From: Balanoglossus misakiensis
Lineage: Eukaryota > Hemichordata
Direction: 5' to 3'
DNA length: 64,000 nucleotides
Assembly: GCA_040954595.2 (NCBI GenBank)
Contig: CM082585.2
Location: forward strand, 744,001-808,000
Every line of letters starts with the position of its first letter. Position 1 is the stretch's first letter. The notes below the pieces were generated by a model. That model was not told the origin of the DNA. It worked only from the letters and a program-made list of their open reading frames with translations, and ran no database searches. Positions 41,268 to 56,216 of the stretch are shown one piece after another. Made by a program: the position numbers and the translations under genes.

Positions 41268-44200
41268 TTGATGATTTTCACCCATGATTTTTTTTCAAAA
41301 ATCGACGAAATTTTGAGATTTTGCAAAGTCGACGAAATTTTGAGATTTTGCAAAGTCGAAAATTTGTCATTTTTTGATGATTTTCACCCATGCTTTTTTT
41401 TCAAAAATCGACGAAATTTTGAGATTTTGCAAAGTCGAAAATTTGTCATTTTTTGATGATTTTCACCCATGATTTTTTATTAAAAATCGACGAACCCATG
41501 ATTTTTTTCAAAATCGACGAAATTTTGAGATTTTGCAAAGTCGAAAATTTGTCATTTTTGATGATTTTCACCTATGATTTTTTTCAAAAATCGACAAAAT
41601 TTTGAGATTTTGCAAAGTCGAAAATTGGTCATTTTTTGATGATTTTCACCCATGATTTTTTTCAAAAATCGACGAAATTTTGAGATTTTGCAAAGTCGAA
41701 AATTTGTCATTTTTTAATGATTTTCACCAATGTTTTTTTTTAAAAAAATCGACGAACCCATGATTTTTTTAAAAAATCGACGAAATTTTGAGATTTTGCA
41801 TAATCGAAAATGTGTCATTTTTTGATGATTTTCACCCATTATTTTTTTTCAAAAATCGACGAAATTTTGAGATTTTGCAAAGTTGACGAAATTTTGAGAT
41901 TTTGCAAAGTCGAATATTTGTCATTTTTGATGATTTTCAACCATGATTTTTTTCAAAAATCGACGAAATTTTGAGATTTTGCAAAGTCGAAAATTTGTCA
42001 TTTTTTGATGATTTTCACCCATGATTTTTTTTCAAAAATCGACGAAATTTTGAGATTTTGCAAAGTCGACGAAATTTTGAGATTTTGCAAAGTCGAAAAT
42101 TTGTCATTTTTTGATGATTTTCACCCATGCTTTTTTTTCAAAAATCGACGAAATTTTGAGATTTTGCAAAGTCGAAAATTTGTCATTTTTTGATGATTTT
42201 CACCCATGATTTTTTATTAAAAATCGACGAACCCATGATTTTTTTCAAAATCGACGAAATTTTGAGATTTTGCATAATCGAAAATGTGTCATTTTTTGAT
42301 GATTTTCACCCATTATTTTTTTTCAAAAATCGACGAAATTTTGAGATTTTGCAAAGTCGAAAATTTGTCATTTTTTGATGATTTTCACCAATGTTGTTTT
42401 TAAAAAATCGACGAACCCATGATTTTTTTCAAAATCGACGAAATTTTGAGATTTTGCAAAGTCGAAAATTTGTCATTTTTTGATGATTTTCACCTATGAT
42501 TTTTTTCAAAAATCGACAAAATTTTGAGATTTTGCAAAGTCGAAAATTTGTCATTTTTTGATGATTTTCACCCATGATTTTTTTCAAAAATCGACGAAAT
42601 TTTGAGATTTTGCAAAGTCGAAAATTTGTCATTTTTTAATGATTTTCACCCATGATTTTTTCAAAAATCGACGAGATTTTGAGATTTTGCAAAGTCGAAA
42701 ATTTGTCATTTTTTGATGATTTTCACCCATGATTTTTTTCAAAATCGACGAAATTTTGAGATTTTGCAAAGTCGAAAATTTGTCATTTTTTGATGATTTT
42801 CAACCATTATTTTTTTTCAAAAATCGACGAAATTTTGAGATTTTGCAAAGTCGAAAATTTGTCATTTTTTGATGATTTTCACCCATGATTTTTTTCAAAA
42901 TTGACGAAATTTTGAGATTTTGCAAAGTTGAAAATTTGTCATTTTTGATGATTTTCACCTATGATTTTTTTCAAAAATCGACAAAATTTTGAGATTTTGC
43001 AAAGTCGAAAATTGGTCATTTTTTGATGATTTTCACCCATGATTTTTTTCAAAAATCGACGAAATTTTGAGATTTTGCAAAGTCGAAAATTTGTCATTTT
43101 TTAATGATTTTCACCAATGTTTTTTTTTAAAAAAATCGACGAACCCATGATTTTTTTAAAAAATCGACGAAATTTTGAGATTTTGCATAATCGAAAATGT
43201 GTCATTTTTTGATGATTTTCACCCATTATTTTTTTTCAAAAATCGACGAAATTTTGAGATTTTGCAAAGTTGACGAAATTTTGAGATTTTGCAAAGTCGA
43301 ATATTTGTCATTTTTGATGATTTTCAACCATGATTTTTTTCAAAAATCGACGAAATTTTGAGATTTTGCAAAGTCGAAAATTTGTCATTTTTTGATGATT
43401 TTCACCCATGATTTTTTTTCAAAAATCGACGAAATTTTGAGATTTTGCAAAGTCGACGAAATTTTGAGATTTTGCAAAGTCGAAAATTTGTCATTTTTTG
43501 ATGATTTTCACCCATGCTTTTTTTTCAAAAATCGACGAAATTTTGAGATTTTGCAAAGTCGAAAATTTGTCATTTTTTGATGATTTTCACCCATGATTTT
43601 TTATTAAAAATCGACGAACCCATGATTTTTTTCAAAATCGACGAAATTTTGAGATTTTGCATAATCGAAAATGTGTCATTTTTTGATGATTTTCACCCAT
43701 TATTTTTTTTCAAAAATCGACGAAATTTTGAGATTTTGCAAAGTCGAAAATTTGTCATTTTTTGATGATTTTCACCAATGTTGTTTTTAAAAAATCGACG
43801 AACCCATGATTTTTTTCAAAATCGACGAAATTTTGAGATTTTGCAAAGTCGAAAATTTGTCATTTTTTGATGATTTTCACCTATGATTTTTTTCAAAAAT
43901 CGACAAAATTTTGAGATTTTGCAAAGTCGAAAATTTGTCATTTTTTGATGATTTTCACCCATGATTTTTTTCAAAAATCGACGAAATTTTGAGATTTTGC
44001 AAAGTCGAAAATTTGTCATTTTTTAATGATTTTCACCCATGATTTTTTCAAAAATCGACGAGATTTTGAGATTTTGCAAAGTCGAAAATTTGTCATTTTT
44101 TGATGATTTTCACCCATGATTTTTTTCAAAATCGACGAAATTTTGAGATTTTGCAAAGTCGAAAATTTGTCATTTTTTGATGATTTTCAACCATTATTTT

Positions 44201-45400
44201 TTTTCAAAAATCGACGAAATTTTGAGATTTTGCAAAGTCGAAAATTTGTCATTTTTTGATGATTTTCACCCATGATTTTTTTCAAAATTGACGAAATTTT
44301 GAGATTTTGCAAAGTTGAAAATTTGTCATTTTTGATGATTTTCACCTATGATTTTTTTCAAAAATCGACAAAATTTTGAGATTTTGCAAAGTCGAAAATT
44401 GGTCATTTTTTGATGATTTTCACCCATGATTTTTTTCAAAAATCGACGAAATTTTGAGATTTTGCAAAGTCGAAAATTTGTCATTTTTTAATGATTTTCA
44501 CCAATGTTTTTTTTTTTAAAAATCGACGAACCCATGATTTTTTTAAAAAATCGACGAAATTTTGAGATTTTGCATAATCGAAAATGTGTCATTTTTTGAT
44601 GATTTTCACCCATTATTTTTTTTCAGAAATCGACGAAATTTTGAGATTTTGCAAAGTAGAAAATTTGTCATTTTTTGATGATTTTCACCAATGTTGTTTT
44701 TAAAAAATCGACAAACCCATGATTTTTTTCAAAATCGACGAAATTTTGAGATTTTGCAAAGTCGAAAATTTGTCATTTTTTGATGATTTTCAACCATTAT
44801 TTTTTTTCAAAAATCGACGAAATTTTGAGATTTTGCAAAGTCGAAAATTTGTCATTTTTTGATGATTTTCACCCATGATTTTTTTCAAAATTGACGAAAT
44901 TTTGAGATTTTGCAAAGTCGAAAATTTGTCATTTTTGATGATTTTCACCTATGATTTTTTTCAAAAATCGACAAAATTTTGAGATTTTGCAAAGTCGAAA
45001 ATTTGTCATTTTTTGATGATTTTCACCCATGATTTTTTTCAAAAATCGACGAAATTTTGAGATTTTGCAAAGTCGAAAATTTGTCATTTTTTAATGATTT
45101 TCACCAATGTTTTTTTTTTAAAAATCGACGAACCCATGATTTTTTTAAAAAATCGACGAAATTTTGAGATTTTGCATAATCGAAAATGTGGCATTTTTTG
45201 ATGATTTTCACCCATTATTTTTTTTCAAAAATCGACGAAATTTTGAGATTTTGCAAAGTTGACGAAATTTTGAGATTTTGCAAAGTCGAATATTTGTCAT
45301 TTTTTGATGATTTTCAACCATGATTTTTTTCAAAAATCGACGAAATTTTGAGATTTTGCAAAGTCGAAAATTTGTCATTTTTTGATGATTTTCACCCATG
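41268..45400. repeat. Satellite higher-order repeat, 1387-bp period with 737-bp sub-block
   Basis: Markers at 42005, 42190 and 42429 recur at 43392, 43577 and 43816 (+1387). A part already appears at 41268 (+737 to 42005). Another diverged copy follows to about 45400. Confidence 0.78.
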
Positions 45401-46361
45401 ATTTTTTTTCAAAAATCGACGAAATTTTGAGATTTTGCAAAGTCGACGAAATTTTGAGATTTTGCAAAGTCGAAAATTTGTCATTTTTTGATGATGTTCA
45501 CCCATGCTTTTTTTTCAAAAATCGACGAAATTTTGAGATTTTGCAAAGTCGAAAATTTGTCATTTTTTGATGATTTTCACCCGTTTTTTTTCAAAATTTG
45601 TCATTTTTTGATGATTTTCACCCAAGATTTTTTTCAAAAATCGACGAAATTGTGAGATTTTGCAAAGTCGATAATTTGTCATTTTTTGATGATTTTCCCC
45701 CAATGGTTTTTTTCAAAAATCGACGAAATGTTGAGATTTTGCAGTCAAAAAATTGTCATTTTTTGATGATTTTCACCTATGATTTTTTTCAAAAATCGAC
45801 GAAATGTTGAGATTTTGCAAAGTCGAAAATTTGTCATTTTTTGATGATTTTCACCCATGATTTTTTTCAAAAATCGACGAAATTTTGAGATTTTGCAAAG
45901 TCGAAAATTTGTCATTTTTTGATGATTTTCACCCGTTTTTTTTCAAAATTTGTCATTTTTTGATGATTTTCACCCAAGATTTTTTTCAAAAATCGACGAA
46001 ATTGTGAGATTTTGCAAAGTCGAAAATTTGTCATTTTTTGATGATTTTCACCCATGATTTTTTTCAAAAATCTGCGAAATTTTGAGATTTTGCAAAGTCG
46101 AAAATTTGTCATTTTTTGATGATTTTTACCCATGATTTTTTTTTTCCAAAATCGACCAAATTTTGGGATTTTGCAAAGACGAAAATTTGTCATTTTTTGA
46201 TGATTTTCACCCATGATTTTTCTCAAAAATCGACGAAATTTTGAGATTTTGCAAAGTCGAAAATTTGTCATTTTTTGATGATTTTCACCCATGATTTTTT
46301 TCACAAATCGACGAAATTTGAGATTTTGCAAATTCGAAAATTTGTAATTTTTTGATGATAT

Positions 46362-48842
46362 TCACCCGTTTTTTTTCAAAAATCGACGAAATTTTGAGAT
46401 TTTGCAAAGTCGAAAATTTGTCATTTTTTGATGATTTTCACCCATGATTTTTTTCAAAAATCGACGAAATTTAGAGATTTTGCAAAGTCGAAAATTTGTC
46501 ATTTTTTGATGATTTTCACCCATGATTTTTTTCAAAAATCGACGAAATTTTGAGATTTTGCAAAGTCGAAAATTTGTCATTTTTTGATGATTTTTACCCA
46601 TGATTTTTTTTTTCAAAAATCGACCAAATTTTGGGATTTTGCAAAGACGAAAATTTGTCATTTTTTGATGATTTTCACCCATGATTTTTCTCAAAAATCG
46701 ACGAAATTTTGAGATTTGTGCAAAGTCGAAAATTTGTCATTTTTTGATGATTTTCACCCATGATTTTTTTCAAAAATCGACGAAATTTGAGATTTTGCAA
46801 ATTCGAAAATTTGTAATTTTCTGATGATTTTCACCCTTTTTTTCAAAAATCAACGAACCCATGATTTTTTTTCAAAAATCGACAAAATTTTGAGATTTTG
46901 AAAAGCCGAAAATTTGTCATTTTTTGATGATTTTCACCCATGATTTTTTTCAAAAATCGACAAAATTTTGAGATTTTGCAAAGTCGAAAATTTGTAATTT
47001 TTTGATGATTTTCACCCATGTTTTTTTTCAAAAATCAACGAACCCATGATTTTTTTCAAAAATCGACAAAATTTTGAAATTTTGCAAAGTCGAAAATTTG
47101 TCATTTTTCGATTATTTTCACCCATGATTTTTTTTTCAAAAATCGACAAAATTTTGAGATTTTGCAAAGTCGAAAATTTGTCATTTTTTGATGATTTTTA
47201 CCCATGATTTTTTTTTCAAAAATCGACCAACTTTTGGGATTTTGCAAAGACGAAAATTTATCATTTTTTGATGATTTTCACCCATGATTTTTCTCAAAAA
47301 TCGACGAAATTTTGAGATTTTGCAAAGTCGAAAATTTGTCATTTTTTGATGATTTTCACCCATGATTTTTCTCAAAAATCGACGAAATTTTGAGATTTTG
47401 CAAAGTCGAAAATTTGTCATTTTTTGATGATTTTCACCCATGATTTTTTTCAAAAATCGACGAAATTTGAGATTTTGCAAATTCGAAAATTTGTAATTTT
47501 TTGATGATTTTCACCCTTTTTTTTTCAAAAATCAACGAACCCATGATTTTTTTTCAAAAATCGACAAAATTTTGAGATTTTGCAAAGCCGAAAATTTGTC
47601 ATTTTTTGATGATTTTCACCCATGATTTTTCTCAAAAATCGACGAAATTTTGAGATTTTGCAAAGTCGAAGATTTTTCCTTTTTTGATGATTTTCACCCA
47701 TGATTTTTTTCAAAAATCGACGAAATTTAGAGATTTTGCAAAGTCGAAAATTTGTCATTTTTTGATGATTTTCACCCATGATTTTTTTCAAAAATCGACG
47801 AAATTTTGAGATTTTGCAAAGTCGAAAATTTGTCATTTTTTGATGATTTTTACCCATGATTTTTTTTTTCAAAAATCGACCAAATTTTGGGATTTTGCAA
47901 AGACGAAAATTTGTCATTTTTTGATGATTTTCACCCATGATTTTTCTCAAAAATCGACGAAATTTTGAGATTTGTGCAAAGTCGAAAATTTGTCATTTTT
48001 TGATGATTTTCACCCATGATTTTTTTCAAAAATCGACGAAATTTGAGATTTTGCAAATTCGAAAATTTGTAATTTTCTGATGATTTTCACCCTTTTTTTT
48101 CAAAAATCAACGAACCCATGATTTTTTTTTCAAAAATCGACAAAATTTTGAGATTTTGCAAAGCCGAAAATTTGTCATTTTTTGATGATTTTCACCCATG
48201 ATTTTTTTCAAAAATCGACGAAATTTTGAGATTTTGCAAAGTCGAAGATTTTTCCTTTTTTGATGATTTTCACCCATGATTTTTTTCAAAAATCGACGAA
48301 ATTTAGAGATTTTGCAAAGTCGAAAATTTGTCATTTTTTGATGATTTTCACCCATGATTTTTTTCAAAAATCGACGAAATTTTGAGATTTTGCAAAGTCG
48401 AAAATTTGTCATTTTTTGATGATTTTTACCCATGATTTTTTTTTTCAAAAATCGACCAAATTTTGGGATTTTGCAAAGACGAAAATTTGTCATTTTTTGA
48501 TGATTTTCACCCATGATTTTTCTCAAAAATCGACGAAATTTTGAGATTTGTGCAAAGTCGAAAATTTGTCATTTTTTGATGATTTTCACCCATGATTTTT
48601 TTCAAAAATCGACGAAATTTAGAGATTTTGCAAAGTCGAAAATTTGTCATTTTTTGATGATTTTCACCCATGATTTTTTTCAAAAATCGACGAAATTTTG
48701 AGATTTTGCAAAGTCGAAAATTTGTCATTTTTTGATGATTTTTACCCATGATTTTTTTTTTCAAAAATCGACCAAATTTTGGGATTTTGCAAAGACGAAA
48801 ATTTGTCATTTTTTGATGATTTTCACCCATGATTTTTCTCAA
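46362..48842. repeat. Satellite block with CCAAATTTTGGG variant monomers
   Basis: A run of monomers carrying ATCGACCAAATTTTGGGATT recurs near 46620, 47877, 48450 and 48770, offsets of about 1256, 576 and 316. These show uneven duplication of the same sub-block. Confidence 0.65.
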
Positions 48843-50765
48843 AAATCGACGAAATTTTGAGATTTGTGCAAATTCGAAAATTTGTCATTTTTTGATGATT
48901 TTCACCCATGATTTTTTTCAAAAATCGACGAAATTTGAGATTTTGCAAATTCGAAAATTTGTAATTTTCTGATGATTTTCACCCTTTTTTTTCAAAAATC
49001 AACGAACCCATGATTTTTTTTTCAAAAATCGACAAAATTTTGAGATTTTGCAAAGCCGAAAATTTGTCATTTTTTGATGATTTTCACCCATGATTTTTTT
49101 CAAAAATCGACAAAATTTTGAGATTTTGCAAAGTCGAAAATTTGTAATTTTTTGATGATTTTCACCCATGTTTTTTTTCAAAAATCAACGAACCCATGAT
49201 TTTTTTCAAAAATCGACAAAATTTTGAGATTTTGCAAAGTCGAAAATTTGTCATTTTTCGATTATTTTCACCCATGATTTTTTTTTTTTAAAATCGACAA
49301 AATTTTGAGATTTTGCAAAGTCGAAAATTTGTCATTTTTTGATGATTTTTACCCATGATTTTTTTTTCAAAAATCGACCAAATTTTGGGATTTTGCAAAG
49401 ACGAAAATTTATCATTTTTTGATGATTTTCACCCATGATTTTTCTCAAAAATCGACGAAATTTTGAGATTTTGCAAAGTCGAAAATTTGTCATTTTTTGA
49501 TGATTTTCACCCATGATTTTTTTCAAAAATCTGCGAAATTTTGAGATTTTGCAAAGTCGAAAATTTGTCGTTTATTAATGATTTTCACCCATGATTTTTT
49601 TTCAAAAATCGACAAAATTTTGAGATTTTGCAAAGTCGAAAATTTGTAATTTTTTGATGATTTTCACCCATGTTTTTTTTCAAAAATCAACGAACCCATG
49701 ATTTTTTTCAAAAATCGACAACATTTTGAGATTTTGCAAAGTCGAAAATTTGTAATTTTTTGATGATTTTCACCCATGATTTTTCTCAAAAATCGACGAA
49801 ATTTTGAGATTTTGCAAAGTCGAAAATTTTTCATTTTTTGATGATTTTCACCCATGATTTTTTTCAAAAATCGACAAAATTTTGAGATTTTGCAAAGTCG
49901 AAAATTTGTAATTTTTTGATGATTTTCACCCATGTTTTTTTTCAAAAATCAACGAACCCATGATTTTTTTCAAAAATCGACAAAATTTTGAGATTTTGCA
50001 AAGTCGAAAATTTGTCATTTTTCGATTATTTTCACCAATTATTTTTTTTTTTTTAAATCGACAAAATTTTGAGATTTTGCAAAGTCGAAAATTTGTCATT
50101 TTTTGATGATTTTTACCCATGATTTTTTTTTCAAAAATCGACCAAATTTTGAGATTTTGCAAAGTCGAAAATTTGTCATTTTTTGATGATTTTCACCCAT
50201 GATTTTTCTCAAAAATCGACGAAATTTTGAGATTTTGCAAAGTCGAAAATTTGTCATTTTTTGATGATTTTCACCCATGATTTTTTTCAAAAATCGACGA
50301 AATTTGAGATTTTGCAAATTCGAAAATTTGTAATCTTTTGATGATTTTCACCCTTTTTTTTTCAAAAATCAACGAACCCATGATTTTTTTTCAAAAATCG
50401 ACAAAATTTTGAGATTTTGCAAAGCCGAAAATTTGTCATTTTTTGATGATTTTCACCCATGATTTTTCTCAAAAATCGACGAAATTTTGAGATTTTGCAA
50501 AGTCGAAGATTTTTCCTTTTTTGATGATTTTCACCCATGATTTTTTTCAAAAATCTACGAAATTTTGAGATTTTGCAAAGTCGAAAATTTGTCATTTTTT
50601 GATGATTTTCACCCATGATTTTTTTCAAAAATCTGCGAAATTTTGAGATTTTGCAAAGTCGAAAATTTGTCGTTTATTAATGATTTTCACCCATGATTTT
50701 TTTTCAAAAATCGACAAAATTTTGAGATTTTGCAAAGTCGAAAATTTGTAATTTTTTGATGATTT

Positions 50766-53700
50766 TCACCCATGTTTTTTTTCAAAAATCAACGAACCCA
50801 TGATTTTTTTCAAAAATCGACAACATTTTGAGATTTTGCAAAGTCGAAAATTTGTAATTTTTTGATGATTTTCACCCATGATTTTTCTCAAAAATCGACG
50901 AAATTTTGAGATTTTGCAAAGTCGAAAATTTTTCATTTTTTGATGATTTTCACCCATGATTTTTTTCAAAAATCTACGAAATTTTGAGATTTTGCAAAGT
51001 CGAAAATTTCTCATTTTTTGATGATTTTCACCCATGATTTTTTTCTTTTCAAAAATCGACAAAATTTTGAGATTTTGCAAAGTCGAAAATTTGTAATTTT
51101 TTGATGATATTCACCCATGTTTTTTTTCAAAAATCGACGAAATTTAGAGATTTTGCAAAGTCGAAAATTTGTCATTTTTTGATGATTTTCACCCATGATT
51201 TTTTTTTAAAAATCGACGAAATTTTGAGATTTTGCAAAGTCGAAAATTTGTCATTTTTTGATGATTTTTACCCATGATTTTTTTTTCAAAAATCGACCAA
51301 ATTTTGGGATTTTGCAAATACGAAAATTTGTCATTTTTTGATGATTTTCACCCATGATTTTTCTCAAAAATCGACGAAATTTTGAGATTTTGCAAAGTCG
51401 AAAATTTCTCATTTTTTGATGATTTTCACCCATGATTTTTTTTCAAAAATCGACGAAATTTTGAGATTTTGCAAAGTCGAAAATTTGTCATTTTTTGATG
51501 ATTTTCACCCATGATTTTTTTCTTTTCAAAAATCGACAAAATTTTGAGATTTTGCAAAGTCGAAAATTTGTCATTTTTTGATGATTTTCACCCATGATTT
51601 TTTTCAAAAATCGACGAAATTTAGAGATTTTGCAAAGTCGAAAATTTGTCATTTTTTGATGATTTTCACCCATGATTTTTTTCAAAAATCGACGAAATTT
51701 TGAGATTTTGCAAAGTCGAAAATTTGTCATTTTTTGATGATTTTCACCCATGATTTTTTTTCAAAAATCGACAAAATTTTGAGATTTTGCAAAGTCGAAA
51801 ATTTGTAATTTTTTGATGATTTTCACCCATGTTTTTTTTCAAAAATCAACGAACCCATGATTTTTTTCAAAAATCGACAACATTTTGAGATTTTGCAAAG
51901 TCGAAAATTTGTAATTTTTTGATGATTTTCACCCATGATTTTTCTCAAAAATCGACGAAATTTTGAGATTTTGCAAAGTCGAAAATTTTTCATTTTTTGA
52001 TGATTTTCACCCATGATTTTTTTCAAAAATCTACGAAATTTTGAGATTTTGCAAAGTCGAAAATTTCTCATTTTTTGATGATTTTCACCCATGATTTTTT
52101 TCTTTTCAAAAATCGACAAAATTTTGAGATTTTGCAAAGTCGAAAATTTGTAATTTTTTGATGATATTCACCCATGTTTTTTTTCAAAAATCGACGAAAT
52201 TTAGAGATTTTGCAAAGTCGAAAATTTGTCATTTTTTGATGATTTTCACCCATGATTTTTTTTTAAAAATCGACGAAATTTTGAGATTTTGCAAAGTCGA
52301 AAATTTGTCATTTTTTGATGATTTTTACCCATGATTTTTTTTTCAAAAATCGACCAAATTTTGGGATTTTGCAAATACGAAAATTTGTCATTTTTTGATG
52401 ATTTTCACCCATGATTTTTCTCAAAAATCGACGAAATTTTGAGATTTTGCAAAGTCGAAAATTTCTCATTTTTTGATGATTTTCACCCATGATTTTTTTT
52501 CAAAAATCGACGAAATTTTGAGATTTTGCAAAGTCGAAAATTTGTCATTTTTTGATGATTTTCACCCATGATTTTTTTCTTTTCAAAAATCGACAAAATT
52601 TTGAGATTTTGCAAAGTCGAAAATTTGTCATTTTTTGATGATTTTCACCCATGATTTTTTTCAAAAATCGACGAAATTTAGAGATTTTGCAAAGTCGAAA
52701 ATTTGTCATTTTTTGATGATTTTCACCCATGATTTTTTTCAAAAATCGACGAAATTTTGAGATTTTGCAAAGTCGAAAATTTGTCATTTTTTGATGATTT
52801 TCACCCATGATTTTTTTTCAAAAATCGACAAAATTTTGAGATTTTGCAAAGTCGAAAATTTGTAATTTTTTGATGATTTTCACCCATGTTTTTTTTCAAA
52901 AATCAACGAACCCATGATTTTTTTCAAAAATCGACAACATTTTGAGATTTTGCAAAGTCGAAAATTTGTAATTTTTTGATGATTTTCACCCATGATTTTT
53001 CTCAAAAATCGACGAAATTTTGAGATTTTGCAAAGTCGAAAATTTTTCATTTTTTGATGATTTTCACCCATGATTTTTTTCAAAAATCTACGAAATTTTG
53101 AGATTTTGCAAAGTCGAAAATTTGTCATTTTTTGATGATTTTCACCCATGATTTTTTTTTAAAAATCGACGAAATTTTGAGATTTTGCAAAGTCGAAAAT
53201 TTGTCATTTTTTGATGATTTTTACCCATGATTTTTTTTTCAAAAATCGACCAAATTTTGGGATTTTGCAAATACGAAAATTTGTCATTTTTTGATGATTT
53301 TCACCCATGATTTTTCTCAAAAATCGACGAAATTTTGAGATTTTGCAAAGTCGAAAATTTCTCATTTTTTGATGATTTTCACCCATGATTTTTTTTCAAA
53401 AATCGACGAAATTTTGAGATTTTGCAAAGTCGAAAATTTGTCATTTTTTGATGATTTTCACCCATGATTTTTTTCTTTTCAAAAATCGACAAAATTTTGA
53501 GATTTTGCAAAGTCGAAAATTTGTCATTTTTTGATGATTTTCACCCATGATTTTTTTCAAAAATCGACGAAATTTAGAGATTTTGCAAAGTCGAAAATTT
53601 GTCATTTTTTGATGATTTTCACCCATGATTTTTTTCAAAAATCGACGAAATTTTGAGATTTTGCAAAGTCGAAAATTTGTCATTTTTTGATGATTTTCAC

Positions 53701-56100
53701 CCATGATTTTTTTTCAAAAATCGACAAAATTTTGAGATTTTGCAAAGTTGAAAATTTGTAATTTTTTGATGATTTTCACCCATGTTTTTTTTCAAAAATC
53801 AACGAACCCATGATTTTTTTCAAAAATCGACGAAATTTTGAGATTTTGCAAAGTCGAAAATTTGTCATTTTTTGATGATTTTCACCCATGATTTTTTTCT
53901 TTTCAAAAATCGACAAAATTTTGAGATTTTGCAAAGTCGAAAATTTGTCATTTTTTGATGATTTTCACCCATGATTTTTTTCAAAAATCGACGAAATTTA
54001 GAGATTTTGCAAAGTCGAAAATTTGTCATTTTTTGATGATTTTCACCCATGATTTTTTTCAAAAATCGACGAAATTTTGAGATTTTGCAAAGTCGAAAAT
54101 TTGTCATTTTTTGATGATTTTCACCCATGATTTTTTTTCAAAAATCGACAAAATTTTGAGATTTTGCAAAGTCGAAAATTTGTAATTTTTTGATGATTTT
54201 CACCCATGTTTTTTTTCAAAAATCAACGAACCCATGATTTTTTTCAAAAATCGACAACATTTTGAGATTTTGCAAAGTCGAAAATTTGTAATTTTTTGAT
54301 GATTTTCACCCATGATTTTTTTTCAAAAATCGACAAAATTTTGAGATTTTGCAAAGTTGAAAATTTGTAATTTTTTGATGATTTTCACCCATGTTTTTTT
54401 TCAAAAATCAACGAACCCATGATTTTTTTCAAAAATCGACGAAATTTTGAGATTTTGCAAAGTCGAAAATTTGTCATTTTTTGATGATTTTCACCCATGA
54501 TTTTTTTCTTTTCAAAAATCGACAACATTTTGAGATTTTGCAAAGTCGAAAATTTGTAATTTTTTGATGATTTTCACCCATGATTTTTCTCAAAAATCGA
54601 CGAAATTTTGAGATTTTGCAAAGTCGAAAATTTTTCATTTTTTGATGATTTTCACCCATGATTTTTTTTCAAAAATCGACAAAATTTTGAGATTTTGCAA
54701 AGTTGAAAATTTGTAATTTTTTGATGATTTTCACCCATGTTTTTTTTCAAAAATCAACGAACCCATGATTTTTTTCAAAAATCGACGAAATTTTGAGATT
54801 TTGCAAAGTCGAAAATTTGTCATTTTTTGATGATTTTCACCCATGATTTTTTTCAAAAATCGACGAAATTTAGAGATTTTGCAAAGTCGAAAATTTGTCA
54901 TTTTTTGATGATTTTCACCCATGATTTTTTTTCAAAAATCGACAAAATTTTGAGATTTTGCAAAGTCGAAAATTTGTAATTTTTTGATGATTTTCACCCA
55001 TGTTTTTTTTCAAAAATCAACGAACCCATGATTTTTTTCAAAAATCGACAACATTTTGAGATTTTGCAAAGTCGAAAATTTGTAATTTTTTGATGATTTT
55101 CACCCATGATTTTTCTCAAAAATCGACGAAATTTTGAGATTTTGCAAAGTCGAAAATTTTTCATTTTTTGATGATTTTCACCCATGATTTTTTTCAAAAA
55201 TCTACGAAATTTTGAGATTTTGCAAAGTCGAAAATTTCTCATTTTTTGATGATTTTCACCCATGATTTTTTTCTTTTCAAAAATCGACAAAATTTTGAGA
55301 TTTTGCAAAGTCGAAAATTTGTAATTTTTTGATGATATTCACCCATGTTTTTTTTCAAAAATCGACGAAATTTAGAGATTTTGCAAAGTCGAAAATTTGT
55401 CATTTTTTGATGATTTTCACCCATGATTTTTTTTTAAAAATCGACGAAATTTTGAGATTTTGCAAAGTCGAAAATTTGTCATTTTTTGATGATTTTTACC
55501 CATGATTTTTTTTTCAAAAATCGACCAAATTTTGGGATTTTGCAAATACGAAAATTTGTCATTTTTTGATGATTTTCACCCATGATTTTTCTCAAAAATC
55601 GACGAAATTTTGAGATTTTGCAAAGTCGAAAATTTGTCATTTTTTGATGATTTTTACCCATGATTTTTTTTTCAAAAATCGACCAAATTTTGGGATTTTG
55701 CAAATACGAAAATTTGTCATTTTTTGATGATTTTCACCCATGATTTTTCTCAAAAATCGACGAAATTTTGAGATTTTGCAAAGTCGAAAATTTCTCATTT
55801 TTTGATGATTTTCACCCATGATTTTTTTTCAAAAATCGACGAAATTTTGAGATTTTGCAAAGTCGAAAATTTGTCATTTTTTGATGATTTTCACCCATGA
55901 TTTTTTTCTTTTCAAAAATCGACAAAATTTTGAGATTTTGCAAAGTCGAAAATTTGTCATTTTTTGATGATTTTCACCCATGATTTTTTTCAAAAATCGA
56001 CGAAATTTAGAGATTTTGCAAAGTCGAAAATTTGTCATTTTTTGATGATTTTTACCCATGATTTTTTTTTCAAAAATCGACAAAATTTTGAGATTTTGCA
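50766..56100. repeat. Satellite higher-order repeat, 1057-bp period
   Basis: Markers at 50766, 51011 and 51251 recur at 51823, 52068 and 52308 (+1057). The first two occur again at 54994 and 55239 (+3171, three periods). A shortened copy lies between (52308 to 53204, 896 bp). Confidence 0.8.
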
Positions 56101-56216
56101 AATTCGAAAATTTGTAATTTTTTGATGATTTTCACCCTTTTTTTTCAAAAATCAACGAACCCATGATTTTTATTCAAAAATCGACGAAATTTTGAGTTTT
56201 TGCAGTCGAAAATTTG

